Positions 8,046-16,920 of a stretch of DNA of 48,972 nt are shown here, in pieces (the stretch's first letter is position 1; each line of letters begins with the position of its first letter). This stretch comes from an uncultured Eubacteriales bacterium. GTDB taxonomy: Bacteria; Bacillota; Clostridia; Peptostreptococcales; Anaerovoracaceae. The notes beneath the pieces are model-generated. The model was not told the DNA's origin and searched no databases. It was given only the letters and a program-made list of their open reading frames with translations. The position numbers and the translations under genes are program-made. The stretch spans positions 1-48,972 of the forward strand of contig CADBXM010000012.1 in the NCBI GenBank assembly GCA_902798745.1, written 5' to 3'.

Positions 8046-9626
8046 TCAGTGTTTTTTAAGTACGACCTTTCCGGATGTTCCGCCTAGGTATTTACCGTTT
8101 TCCATAACAGGCTGTCCGTTGACATAAACATGGACTATACCTCCCGGCTTGAAATCAGGTTTCGTCTCGTCGACCTTCATCTTATCTAGATCGATGACCG
8201 TTATATCTGCCATATAGTTAGGACGCAGATAACCTCTCTGAGGTATCTTGAAGCGGTCAGCGGTCTTGCCTGTCATCTTGCGCACTATCTTCTCGATCGG
8301 GATCCCGTAGCGCTTTGCAAGGATGAAGAACTGTGGGAATGTCTGGAACGCAGCTATGTTCTGTAGGCCCTTATCCTCCACCCACGCGTCTGTCATAAAG
8401 ACCGACAGCTCGTCGTTCATAAGGCGACGGACTATATCGTCATTATAATATTTGCCGAGATAGATGCTGCCTGCACGGTTCGAAAGCTCCACAAGCTTGA
8501 GGTACATATCGAGTTCTGAAAGCCCCTCTTCTTTGGCACACTGCGGGATCGTCTTTCCTTCGTATTCAGGATGATCATCCGAGATGTACGCCACCACCAT
8601 GTCATCCCAGTCTATACCTAGCACCTTGCGGTACATGAGGATCGTAAGCTCCAGTTTACGGCGGTTGATAGGTTTCTCAGCCTCTTTCTTGCTGAGCTGA
8701 GCATACCATTCTGGGAATACTACCGTGATGACAGAAGCTCCGTAGTGGAACACGTAATTGTCGAACGCGATAGGGTTGCCACTGTAGTGCTCGCCGTGGA
8801 AAATAGACAGCATCTTATCAAGCGCTTTCCAGCTTCGTTGACCAACAAAGATAAGATGGCTGTATTCCAGTCTGCAGCCTGACTTGTGCATGATATCCAC
8901 CGCCTCATCGAGGCCCATCTCAAGGTGGGACTTCTTCGTTATGAGAGGATAGTCCGCGCTTACTATGGAGTTAGCTCTCGGATGTATCGTCACTATGCCG
9001 TCGTATTTCGCTATCTCCTTCGCGAAGGCGATTATCTCATTTTCCTTGGCATAGCGGTCTGGCTCATACATGAATCCGAGCGAGCCTCCGAAAGCTCCGC
9101 CCTCCATGGCCTCGCGTACATGTTCGAGTTCCTTTTCGATCTGTTCAGGCGTATACGGCGCCGGATCGTATCCGGTCATTCCCGCTCTTACGGATCCCTG
9201 CCCAATCAGCGGAACAAGATTCACAAAGAGTTTGCCCTCTGCGCGCTTTTTGAATTCGGCAAAGCTGCATGGGTGCTTCGCATCGAAAAGGCCTCCGCCT
9301 ATCTTGTCCCTGTACGGAGTGTCCTCATCGATTCCGAAAGGCGAAAAGCTGCAGTTGCCCGTCACCTGTGTCGTTATACCCTGCTCAATGAAAGGCCTGT
9401 AGAATTTCTCAGCGTCTTCCCTGTCGTAGAAAAAGTCATTGTGGGAATGCGCGTCTATCAGTCCCGGGCATATCTGCTTCCCGCTGATATCCACTACTTT
9501 ATCCGCTTCCACATCCAGGTTTTCAGATACCCTCAGAATACGTTCGCCTTCGATAAGCACATCGCCTTTGAACGGTTTTCCACCGGAGCCGTCATAGATA
9601 GTCCCGCCTTTGAATAGTGTTTTCAA
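8046..9626 (-). CDS. D-aminoacylase / N-acyl-D-amino-acid deacylase family amidohydrolase
   Basis: 526 residues of the amidohydrolase superfamily. IDAHSHNDFF near residue 60 gives the metal-binding HxH. GITTQVTGNCSFSPFG near 90 carries the conserved GNC cysteine of D-aminoacylases. IHPRA and EYSHLIF supply further metal His residues, and MTDAW near 407 carries the catalytic Asp. C-terminal RGYLRPNYMADITVID is typical of the small beta domain. The family removes acyl groups from N-acyl-D-amino acids or related amides. The start is a TTG at 9626 with AGGAGG 7 nt upstream; that site overlaps the stop of the 52-residue gene. It is the last gene of an operon with 2-hydroxyacyl-CoA dehydratase subunits, so the substrate may be an N-acyl or amide precursor of the acid handled there. 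The exact substrate is unknown. Confidence 0.85.
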   Translation of the reverse strand: MKTLFKGGTIYDGSGGKPFKGDVLIEGERILRVSENLDVEADKVVDISGKQICPGLIDAHSHNDFFYDREDAEKFYRPFIEQGITTQVTGNCSFSPFGIDEDTPYRDKIGGGLFDAKHPCSFAEFKKRAEGKLFVNLVPLIGQGSVRAGMTGYDPAPYTPEQIEKELEHVREAMEGGAFGGSLGFMYEPDRYAKENEIIAFAKEIAKYDGIVTIHPRANSIVSADYPLITKKSHLEMGLDEAVDIMHKSGCRLEYSHLIFVGQRSWKALDKMLSIFHGEHYSGNPIAFDNYVFHYGASVITVVFPEWYAQLSKKEAEKPINRRKLELTILMYRKVLGIDWDDMVVAYISDDHPEYEGKTIPQCAKEEGLSELDMYLKLVELSNRAGSIYLGKYYNDDIVRRLMNDELSVFMTDAWVEDKGLQNIAAFQTFPQFFILAKRYGIPIEKIVRKMTGKTADRFKIPQRGYLRPNYMADITVIDLDKMKVDETKPDFKPGGIVHVYVNGQPVMENGKYLGGTSGKVVLKKH

Positions 9627-9637
9627 CGTTCTTCCTC

Positions 9638-9796
9638 CTAAAGCCTGTTGTCACGAGGCATGTTGTCATAGTGCTTCATCATCGGCTTCTCAAGCAGCTT
9701 TACTGCTTTGGTGTCCAGGTTGAACCAGTAGATCGGCACCGTGACAGCAAAGAATCCAAGCGCTATCGCAAATAATGCCTTTATTGCTTTTTTCAT
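9638..9796 (-). CDS. Small single-span membrane protein, 52 residues
   Basis: The ORF starts MKKAIKALFAIALGFFAVTV and ends MPRDNRL. Residues 2-7 are basic and residues 8-24 form one hydrophobic segment, so it should be a membrane anchor or uncleaved signal with a short charged tail. AGAGG lies about 9 nt before the ATG. It sits between the 514-residue dehydratase subunit and the amidohydrolase; its stop codon is inside the ribosome binding site of the amidohydrolase, which argues for real coupled translation. No family is recognised. It could tether or assist a partner from the same operon, or be a small transporter accessory. Confidence 0.65.
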   Translation of the reverse strand: MKKAIKALFAIALGFFAVTVPIYWFNLDTKAVKLLEKPMMKHYDNMPRDNRL

Positions 9797-9842
9797 AGGT
9801 ATACACCTCTCTTGTCATCTCTTGTTTAGCCGGGTCAGGTTT

Positions 9843-11387
9843 TTACCAGCTCTGGTCATCATCGAATTCCACGAGTGAAGGGTCTATAGGTTCCTCACCC
9901 ATGACGCTCTGCATGAACACGTTCACGTCATTTCTCATCTCACGGCGGGTTATGGAAGTCGGATCCATAAGATCCTGTCTTACGCGCACCATCGGTATCT
10001 CGCGTTTGAGAGCTCCCTCTTCAAAGAGGCCGTTTATAGCTCCGACGCCCTTACAGGATATCTGGTCGAACATGATTATCATGTCAGCGTTGTACTCTTC
10101 GTACTTCTCCCATAGGCTGTCAATCATGACCTCACTGCCACCCTTTGTGTGGGCTCGCATTGTAGATGTCTGGTAGTGGTCGGCCAGACCTCGGAGCATG
10201 CTTTCGCGCGAACTTGTATCGATCAGATCCTCTCCGTGGATGTCTATCATCTCGCAGACCGATTCTATGCCCCAACAATTCAGGAGCCAGTTGTTGAAGT
10301 TCGCGTAGTTGTTGCAAGGTGTGTTCCAAAGCACCGCCCTATGACGTATAGTTTTAGGGCATTTGCCTTCAGCGACCTGCTTATGCAATATCTTATTGAC
10401 CTTTAGGTCGTTCTTCAGAGCGAGAGGCTCGCCTGCGACTGCCTGATGCTCGAATATGCGGTAAAGCCACGCCGACGATCCGGTGTGAGGTGGTATGTCC
10501 GTGCGGTTCATGTCCCACTTCTCGAATTTGCACTCGTTCTGGCGGTTCCATGTCTCGCAGCCCTCTTTTAATGCGTCCCAGTCGAATTTTTGCCCTGTGT
10601 GCTCCTCGAGGAACGCAATGGCAGACTTTATCTCTTCGATTGCGTAGTCCTGCACTTCTTCCTCCTTCCAGCGAAGAGGCACATTCAGCACCTGTGACGG
10701 CAGGCCAATACGACGTTCCTGCAGCATTGTGGTCATGATGCTTCCATCGCATGGCATGTTGGATGTTAACATGCAGCATCCGATCTTAGGAAAATCGTCT
10801 TCGATAGCCAGACCGGCCTCGAATGACGGCAGAGGACACACATCAGCCGGAAGCCCGTATATCTCTGACTGTTCTATGTAATGCACAGGACTGTGCTGGT
10901 TGATCAGAGAAGGCAGATACATCGGATATTCCTGAAAGAGTATCATTTTGCAATCAGGGAAACCCTTGCCCAGAAGATTAGGCAGAAGCTCATCGACGCA
11001 AATAATCTTCTTATTGAGTTCTTCAGCTTTTTTGCTTCCCGGATGAAGGTGCATATCTGCGCTGAATATTGTGGTCAGCGTCTTTGTGACGTCGCTTGCA
11101 AGATAGTTCAAGTTGTTTCTTGCGCCTCTCAGTCCGGCTCCTCTCTGGCCCTCGCAAAGCCTGTCGAAGAACGATGGTACTGTGAGGTATGAGAACATCC
11201 AGCGGTATCTCCAGACCGCCTTTACGTTTTGTACCGGATGCGATGCTGCCCATTTGATGAGTATGCCCCAAAGGCGGCACCATTGCAGATAATCGTACGC
11301 TGTGTCACGTCCGCCTCTCCATTCTCTGTGTTTCTGTATGGCGGTCTTGTCTGCAAGATTAGCGGCTATGCCTTTTTTCTTTTTCAC
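9843..11387 (-). CDS. 2-hydroxyacyl-CoA dehydratase family protein, larger subunit
   Basis: 514 residues of the HgdA/HgdB-FldBC-BcrBC superfamily. Cysteines in VCPLPSFEAGLAI, GCCMLTSNMPCDG and FDQISCKGVGA near the C-terminus are positioned like the [4Fe-4S] ligands of the family. WKEEEVQDYAIEEIKSAIAFLEE is the usual helical segment. These enzymes dehydrate (R)-2-hydroxyacyl-CoA to enoyl-CoA, or reduce an aromatic ring in the BcrBC branch, by an ATP-driven ketyl-radical mechanism. The gene overlaps the end of the 398-residue subunit by 4 nt (ATGA, 11384-11387). No ATPase activator (HgdC/FldI type) is in the window. The sequence is divergent, so a role other than dehydration is possible. Confidence 0.82.
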   Translation of the reverse strand: MKKKKGIAANLADKTAIQKHREWRGGRDTAYDYLQWCRLWGILIKWAASHPVQNVKAVWRYRWMFSYLTVPSFFDRLCEGQRGAGLRGARNNLNYLASDVTKTLTTIFSADMHLHPGSKKAEELNKKIICVDELLPNLLGKGFPDCKMILFQEYPMYLPSLINQHSPVHYIEQSEIYGLPADVCPLPSFEAGLAIEDDFPKIGCCMLTSNMPCDGSIMTTMLQERRIGLPSQVLNVPLRWKEEEVQDYAIEEIKSAIAFLEEHTGQKFDWDALKEGCETWNRQNECKFEKWDMNRTDIPPHTGSSAWLYRIFEHQAVAGEPLALKNDLKVNKILHKQVAEGKCPKTIRHRAVLWNTPCNNYANFNNWLLNCWGIESVCEMIDIHGEDLIDTSSRESMLRGLADHYQTSTMRAHTKGGSEVMIDSLWEKYEEYNADMIIMFDQISCKGVGAINGLFEEGALKREIPMVRVRQDLMDPTSITRREMRNDVNVFMQSVMGEEPIDPSLVEFDDDQSW

Positions 11388-12580
11388 TTTTCACCGCCCC
11401 CTTTTCTTATCTTTTTGATCTCAAGGCTTTCGACAAAAGCCTGCATACGTGTGGCGAGCTGGCCGGAACCTCTCACCACGTATTCGCGGTCGATGCCAAG
11501 AGTCGGGAGGCCATATTCCTCCTGCATTACCTGGGTGTTTAACGTGCGCTCATATCCCCAGAAATCGCAGAACTTAGCCTGCTCTATGACAACGCCGTCG
11601 GCATTGTATTCGCGAGCGAGGTCGCGTATAGTCTCGCGTCTCTGCATTATCTTTTCCTGCGACATGAAGCGCGGGCACTGATTGGTTTCGAGATAGTAAC
11701 GGCAGACCTGATCGAGCGCAGGTTCATCGTCAGTAAGAGGTATCTGCTGCCTGCCCGGAAAAGCTCCGAAGCAATATCTGTCAGCCGCGACATAGCAGCG
11801 CGCGTTCTCCATTATCTCAGAGAAGTCATAGTCATCGAGCTCACTGCCCACAACAACGACACGCGCTCTCCAGCGGTTCGTTGCGTCGGCCTCACGGGTA
11901 CGGAGGTCTTCGAGTGTCTCCCTGAGATACGGCAGTATCTGCGCGTTTGGACAGGAATAGCTGACAAGGCAGAGTATGTGGAACTCGCGCGGCGTGATGC
12001 GCGGATTATCCTCTTTGCGCATCTCCGAGATCTCTTCAAAAATAGCAGAGATCTCGTTGTGCTCACGCACCGCCGCGCGTATCGCTTCATCCGATACGTC
12101 GACTCCGTAGTTCTCTGCAAGTGGTTTAAGAAGATGATCCCTTATCTGCTCTGTATATAGTTTATTTCCATGTGGACTTATCTTGAGCGGAGCATCGATT
12201 ATTCCCCATCCAAATCTAGGATTGTTTATAAGCTCAAGCTCTCGTATATTTTCGACCACTCTTACCATCTGCTGGCAGGTGTCCGAACTGGCGTAAAAGT
12301 CCACAAAATTCATGCCGCCTTCAAAAGCGCGTTCAAACAGAGCGCGCGTATAGCCGCATATGAAGCTAGACATATAATACTGACTTATGTCGAGCGAACC
12401 CGTGTTAGGCGCGCGAAGACGCACCGAGAACGCATTGCCGCAGTTGAGCAGCACTTCCGGCACATAGTAGCATGTATAGCCTACGGCGACTCCCCCATCT
12501 TCTTTTTCTTTAAGGATGAGCTCGTTCGCCGTCTGCTCCAGCAGCTGTTCATAATAGTGGATGTGCTTCAGATCTTTCAT
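11384..12580 (-). CDS. 2-hydroxyacyl-CoA dehydratase family protein, smaller subunit
   Basis: 398 residues. N-terminal GYTCYYVPEVLLNCGNAFSVRL matches the family motif at the start of the first Rossmann-like domain. SFICGYTRA near residue 75, SSDTCQQMVRV near 97 and AKFCDFWGYE near 340 provide the three Cys ligands expected for the [4Fe-4S] cluster. It probably forms a heterodimer with the adjacent 514-residue protein, to which it is joined by a 4-nt overlap; it overlaps the DMT transporter by 4 nt upstream. The subunit order and the coupled starts resemble fldBC or hgdAB loci. The acyl-CoA substrate cannot be read from sequence. Confidence 0.85.
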   Translation of the reverse strand: MKDLKHIHYYEQLLEQTANELILKEKEDGGVAVGYTCYYVPEVLLNCGNAFSVRLRAPNTGSLDISQYYMSSFICGYTRALFERAFEGGMNFVDFYASSDTCQQMVRVVENIRELELINNPRFGWGIIDAPLKISPHGNKLYTEQIRDHLLKPLAENYGVDVSDEAIRAAVREHNEISAIFEEISEMRKEDNPRITPREFHILCLVSYSCPNAQILPYLRETLEDLRTREADATNRWRARVVVVGSELDDYDFSEIMENARCYVAADRYCFGAFPGRQQIPLTDDEPALDQVCRYYLETNQCPRFMSQEKIMQRRETIRDLAREYNADGVVIEQAKFCDFWGYERTLNTQVMQEEYGLPTLGIDREYVVRGSGQLATRMQAFVESLEIKKIRKGGGEK

Positions 12581-13482
12581 AACTTATCAACATCCTTTCC
12601 TTCTTTATCCCACAGCTCCATCACGGAGCAGAGTATTATTATCGCCGCGCCCACTATGCCCGCTACCGACAGCTTCTCGCCTAACAGTATGAGAGAGAAT
12701 ACCGCAGTCATTACCGGACAGAGGCACTGTATAAGTGAAACCGCTCTTTCGGATATACTTGTGAGAGCTATGTTCTGGAGCAGGTATCCGATGAATGTAC
12801 ATAAAACAGCAAGATACAGAATTATTGCCCATATCTTTCCGTCAGCCTGCGACACATCTATTCCTCCTTCAATCATAAAGCATCCCGCAAGAGCAAGCAA
12901 TGCTGAGCATCCTCCCTGTAGAGCAGTCATGCTCACGGGGTCTATCGATTCCAGGTATCTGCGGCTGAATACAAGAGCGCCTGCCATAAGCGCCGCGGCA
13001 GCAAGAGCGATCACCTCTCCAATGCCGAATCCCGAAAGCCCGCCTTTCACACATAGCAGATATATGCCGGGCAGCACAAGTATCTGCGCTACGATCTGCC
13101 TTGCACTGTATCCCTCGCGAGTCATAATGTACGCGAGTGCCGGTGTGATTATTACCGACATCGACCGCAGGAACGCCACAGAAGTAGCATCGGTCATGGA
13201 TAGCGCCACGTTGTTGAGCACATAACTCAGGCCAATGCACGTCCCCGGTATGAGCCATGTTTTGAGGGGCGCGGTCTTTACCGTCCCTATTATCCTTTTC
13301 CCGAATAAAAGAAAACAGACCGCGAAGGCAATCGAATACCTTACAGTCATCATCGAATAGACCGGTACCGCTTCAAAGGCTATCTTCGAAATGGGATCGC
13401 CGAATCCGTATATGATCGACTGAAGAACCACCAGAAGCTCTGCCCAGAGTCTTATTCTTTTGTTGCTTGACCCCTTATCCAT
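12577..13482 (-). CDS. DMT superfamily (EamA) transporter
   Basis: 301 residues with about ten hydrophobic spans in two EamA repeats. The N-terminal repeat begins QSIIYGFGDPISKIAFEAVPV; the C-terminal repeat ends LIQCLCPVMTAVFSLILLGEKLS, a hallmark of DMT exporters. It is likely an inner-membrane exporter or importer of a small metabolite. It lies 30 nt after the CARF-domain gene and overlaps the dehydratase subunit by 4 nt, so it probably moves the substrate or product of the dehydratase/amidohydrolase pathway. Confidence 0.88.
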   Translation of the reverse strand: MDKGSSNKRIRLWAELLVVLQSIIYGFGDPISKIAFEAVPVYSMMTVRYSIAFAVCFLLFGKRIIGTVKTAPLKTWLIPGTCIGLSYVLNNVALSMTDATSVAFLRSMSVIITPALAYIMTREGYSARQIVAQILVLPGIYLLCVKGGLSGFGIGEVIALAAAALMAGALVFSRRYLESIDPVSMTALQGGCSALLALAGCFMIEGGIDVSQADGKIWAIILYLAVLCTFIGYLLQNIALTSISERAVSLIQCLCPVMTAVFSLILLGEKLSVAGIVGAAIIILCSVMELWDKEGKDVDKL

Positions 13483-13512
13483 ATGGTGGCCCTGCCTTTT
13501 TTCACTTTAGGA

Positions 13513-15402
13513 TCATTTTGACTTATGATTATCGTGAAATTGCTTGCGCAGCACCTTCGCGTAATCCGCCAACTCAGAGGTCTCGATCCTGACTATCTCA
13601 GCGTCAGCTTTGTCCTTCGAAATGAGGTCGGTCACATTGTCGTAACAGTGAATGAAATAATCGATGACCTGGGTAATAAGATTCATTCTGGCACTTACAT
13701 CTGAGTCATCCATGACCGATATGAAGCCGCTGAACTCATCCTCAGCATGATTTGTAGCATTACGCACATCTCCAAGATAATAGTACGCAAATAAAAGCTC
13801 TCGCAGCGCTTCCTTATCCGAGCATATAGTATGCGCTCGAATAACTTCGCTGTCATCAGTATCGAGATCATCTATCCTCACTTTTGTGTATTTAAGTTGA
13901 TATTCTTTGCTGTCTTTAGGGTGAGGAGTCCTCCATCTTCCATAGAATTTGATAAAGTAGTGATCTATGTCATCAAGCTTGTATTTCTCAAACGGCTTAA
14001 GATCATAATAGAGCTTTCCGAATTTCTCTATCACTTCTTCCCTGTCTTCTTCGCAATCGCAGTAATAGTAGATGCCCTTGTCCATAAAGTCCCTCGGAGC
14101 TCTTGATTCAATAAGCGTAAGTGTCTGTTGCCAGAATTCTTTACGGTATGCCCATTTGACCAGTTCAATAAACTCTATTTCATCTCCGCTGAGAAGCGGG
14201 CCGTAGTCCTGCCTGATTCCCTGGGCAATGATATTGAAGTACTTTTCTGCAAAGCTGTTACCCGTGAACCTGTAATTCTCCGAGAAAATGTCCCTAAGCC
14301 TTGCTATCCCACGCTCTATATCACTTATATCGCACAGAGAGATACCTGTATCTATATTTCTCATAGCATAGATCATCTGGTCGATCCTCGGGTTGTGCAA
14401 TCCGGATTTTTCTCTGAAATCCATTAGAAGATCTGTCTTACCGTACCTGAGAAAAGCTTTGGTTGCCGATAGGAGGTCGTACACTCCGAGCTTGCCGGCA
14501 TCATTTGTGATGGTCTCAGCCATAGCGGACGAAGGAGCGTCTGCCATTACCATCCCAACCACATGTGTATGGTAATTCGATATCGCCCCTATTGTCTCCA
14601 TGAGAGTCATCATGACAAAGCCGTCTCTTGCGTTGTCGTTCTGCATGCAAAGAAAGATTTCTCCTTCTTCATCGGCGTAATCAGATAAACTGCTTATGTT
14701 TTCAATGTTGTTGATAAGCAGATCGGCAAACGTGTTTTCGTCGTCTATGTCATCATCCGTGGAAACAAATTTGATCAACACATCCTCATTGCTTTCAAGA
14801 AGCTGCATTTTTGATGTTTCCTTCAGTTCATGATATATGTAGCTCCTTGCCCATCTGACATAGTCATGTGGATCAATGCCGATTTCGTGAGCTGACTCGT
14901 AGAGAATTTCTTCCAGTTCTTCACGCATATCATCGTCCCTGACAAGATTGTCAAAGAAGCGGTTGAATTTATGTAAACCACACGTGCGGGACTTCTCACT
15001 GAAAAACTGTCTGATCGTTTTTTCTGCCTCTTTCTTCTGCTTTTCATCCAGCAGATCTCTTTCGTCCTGGATCTCCGCATTTATCTCGTCGAGGTATTCG
15101 GCGAGCCTGTACCTGTAGAGACTGAATGATGACATCTCATCTACGTTTGCATTATAAAAACAATTGCCTTCCTGCAGAGACAGAGATCTCATATCGTCGC
15201 CCTGATCGTATGATGATTCGCTCCCGAACACTATGATCGCATCGATTTTATGATTAGCGAGAATGCATTTACTGGCTGCCTCCGCGGAAGTAAGCGCATC
15301 GCAATACATGTTCTTTTCTTCGTCTTTGAAGCAAAAATACTGCAGTCCTTCTTCTACTATGTCTCTTTTTCTCAGAGACGTTACCATGATTCGGTGTTTC
15401 AT
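13513..15402 (-). CDS. CARF/HEPN putative RNase, TM1812/Csx1/Csm6-like CRISPR-associated protein
   Basis: 629 residues. The N-terminus (HRIMVTSLRKRD, then IDAIIVFGSESSYD) resembles the Rossmann-like CARF sensor of TM1812-family Csx1/Csm6 proteins. EGEIFLCMQNDNARDGFVMM followed by YDLLSATKAFLRYGKTDLL matches the second half of that sensor and its linker. R547-N-A-T-N-H552 is a perfect RX4H catalytic motif of HEPN ribonucleases. In type III CRISPR immunity such proteins bind cyclic oligoadenylate and cut RNA. Here there is no cas10, other cas gene or repeat array in 49 kb. Its ATG overlaps the stop of a MATE transporter gene by 4 nt and a DMT transporter follows by 30 nt. By eye it is more AT-rich than its neighbours, which could mean transfer. 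The helical stretch around residues 110-230 is longer than usual. Confidence 0.7.
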   Translation of the reverse strand: MKHRIMVTSLRKRDIVEEGLQYFCFKDEEKNMYCDALTSAEAASKCILANHKIDAIIVFGSESSYDQGDDMRSLSLQEGNCFYNANVDEMSSFSLYRYRLAEYLDEINAEIQDERDLLDEKQKKEAEKTIRQFFSEKSRTCGLHKFNRFFDNLVRDDDMREELEEILYESAHEIGIDPHDYVRWARSYIYHELKETSKMQLLESNEDVLIKFVSTDDDIDDENTFADLLINNIENISSLSDYADEEGEIFLCMQNDNARDGFVMMTLMETIGAISNYHTHVVGMVMADAPSSAMAETITNDAGKLGVYDLLSATKAFLRYGKTDLLMDFREKSGLHNPRIDQMIYAMRNIDTGISLCDISDIERGIARLRDIFSENYRFTGNSFAEKYFNIIAQGIRQDYGPLLSGDEIEFIELVKWAYRKEFWQQTLTLIESRAPRDFMDKGIYYYCDCEEDREEVIEKFGKLYYDLKPFEKYKLDDIDHYFIKFYGRWRTPHPKDSKEYQLKYTKVRIDDLDTDDSEVIRAHTICSDKEALRELLFAYYYLGDVRNATNHAEDEFSGFISVMDDSDVSARMNLITQVIDYFIHCYDNVTDLISKDKADAEIVRIETSELADYAKVLRKQFHDNHKSK

Positions 15403-16772
15403 CGATCCTTTCCCAGTTTATTGATCACATTTCTGTAGAACCATATAGTCATTATTATCACTACTACAAGTGCGAGGTAGTCTGTAGCAGCACACCCTAT
15501 CCATATGCCTTTCATGCCCAGTTTTCTTCCGCATATCAGGCAAAGCGGTATCATTATGCCCACCTGTCTGAGCATCGTATATATCATGGTCAGATATGAA
15601 CGCTTTGCAGGCGGAAAAGCCTGAGACATGACTATTGATGCACCCGATACGAAGAGTGGCAGAGCGAGTATCCTATATGCCGGACGACCCACCTCTATCA
15701 TTTCAGGTGTAGCGCTTATAAGCCTGAGTATAAAGCCAGGCGCGAGCAGGAACACCAAACCCGTAATGATAGTAAAGGCGGCCCCGACTTTGATCGCAAG
15801 TTTTTCCGTCGCTTTGAACCGCTTCTTGTCCCTTGCTCCATAGCTGTAGCCCAGAATAGGATTCATTCCCCTCGTAAGTCCGAATACCGGAAGCACGCCA
15901 AACGTGCTGAACCTCGAAAATCCGCCGTAGATCGAGATCGCGGCGGTACCGTATCCCGCTATCATTTTGCTGATTATACCGCTTACTATGGAAGTAGTCG
16001 CCTGTGTCAGCGCCGATGGGATCCCCACCGCGAGTATGTCTTTCAGTATAGCCGCATCAGGCTTGAAGTCATCACGCGCTACCGGCAGGTTTTCCCTGTT
16101 TCGAACAAAGATGCCGTACATTCCTATCGACATCGAGATCGCCTGCGAAAGGCTTGAAGCGACAGCCGCTCCCAGAACGCCCATCCCCAATCCGAAGATA
16201 AACAGCGGATCGAGTGCCATTACACACGCTCCACCCACCAACTGGCTAAGCATTGGAATGGTCATGTTTCCCGACCCCTGTAGCACGGAGAACGATATCT
16301 GTGTAAAGATGTTCCCGAAAGCAAGCAGTGACACGGTGCGGATGTATATCACACCGGCATCGATAACTGCCGGGTCATCCGTATATATCCTGAGGTATAG
16401 TTCCGTACCAAGCAGCCCAAAGGCGATCATTATCGCGACAGCTCCGAATCCGAGCATTATGCCGTTCGCCGCAGCCTTTCCGGCAGACTTTATATCATCG
16501 GCCCCGAGGCTCCTGGATATGCTTGAGTTTATGCCCACTCCTATTCCCGTCGACATAGCACCTATTATCATCGTTACAGGAAAAGCGAGAGTGACTGCCG
16601 CTAAGCTTTCACTGCTTATCTTCGCGACGAACATAGAGTCGACGGAATTGTACAGGGCCTGCATTATCATGGCAACGACCGACGGAAGCGCCATCTTCAG
16701 CAGTAATGTATTAATAGGCTCGGTCCCGAGCTTTTCATGCGATACTTCGCTGTGATTGATAGTCAATCTCAT
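15399..16772 (-). CDS. MATE family efflux transporter
   Basis: 457 residues with about twelve membrane spans. N-terminal LGTEPINTLLLKMALPSVVAMIMQALYNSVDSMFV is the standard MATE opening, and the second half repeats it (GIPSALTQATTSIVSGII). These proteins export drugs or metabolites using a Na+ or H+ gradient. The ribosome site before ATG 16772 is weak. It is the first gene of the long minus-strand run ending at 7994, and shares a 4-nt overlap with the CARF/HEPN gene. It faces the aldo/keto reductase across a 148-nt divergent intergenic region. Confidence 0.9.
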   Translation of the reverse strand: MRLTINHSEVSHEKLGTEPINTLLLKMALPSVVAMIMQALYNSVDSMFVAKISSESLAAVTLAFPVTMIIGAMSTGIGVGINSSISRSLGADDIKSAGKAAANGIMLGFGAVAIMIAFGLLGTELYLRIYTDDPAVIDAGVIYIRTVSLLAFGNIFTQISFSVLQGSGNMTIPMLSQLVGGACVMALDPLFIFGLGMGVLGAAVASSLSQAISMSIGMYGIFVRNRENLPVARDDFKPDAAILKDILAVGIPSALTQATTSIVSGIISKMIAGYGTAAISIYGGFSRFSTFGVLPVFGLTRGMNPILGYSYGARDKKRFKATEKLAIKVGAAFTIITGLVFLLAPGFILRLISATPEMIEVGRPAYRILALPLFVSGASIVMSQAFPPAKRSYLTMIYTMLRQVGIMIPLCLICGRKLGMKGIWIGCAATDYLALVVVIIMTIWFYRNVINKLGKDR

Positions 16773-16821
16773 AGTAATATTTTGCCTTGCCGGGCGACAG
16801 GATTCAAGAGTATTATCTCTT

Positions 16822-16842
16822 ATTATTCATGAATTATTCATG
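16822..16842. repeat. Tandem 11-nt direct repeat in a divergent promoter region
   Basis: ATTATTCATGA is followed at once by ATTATTCATG. The centre contains the perfect palindrome ATTCATGAAT. It lies between the MATE and aldo/keto reductase starts, where a regulator of either gene could bind. The TetR protein encoded at 17973 is a possible ligand. Confidence 0.4.
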
Positions 16843-16920
16843 TTACTTTTGAGTGTATCAAAGGCCGAGGAAATCGATGATGTGTTATACTTATGTCATC
16901 TGTTTGAGAGAGGTAAATCA

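Noticed and set aside
13513-16772. CRISPR array near the CARF/HEPN gene
   Set aside because: I looked for regularly spaced repeats on both sides and saw none; no cas1, cas2 or cas10 homologue is in the window.
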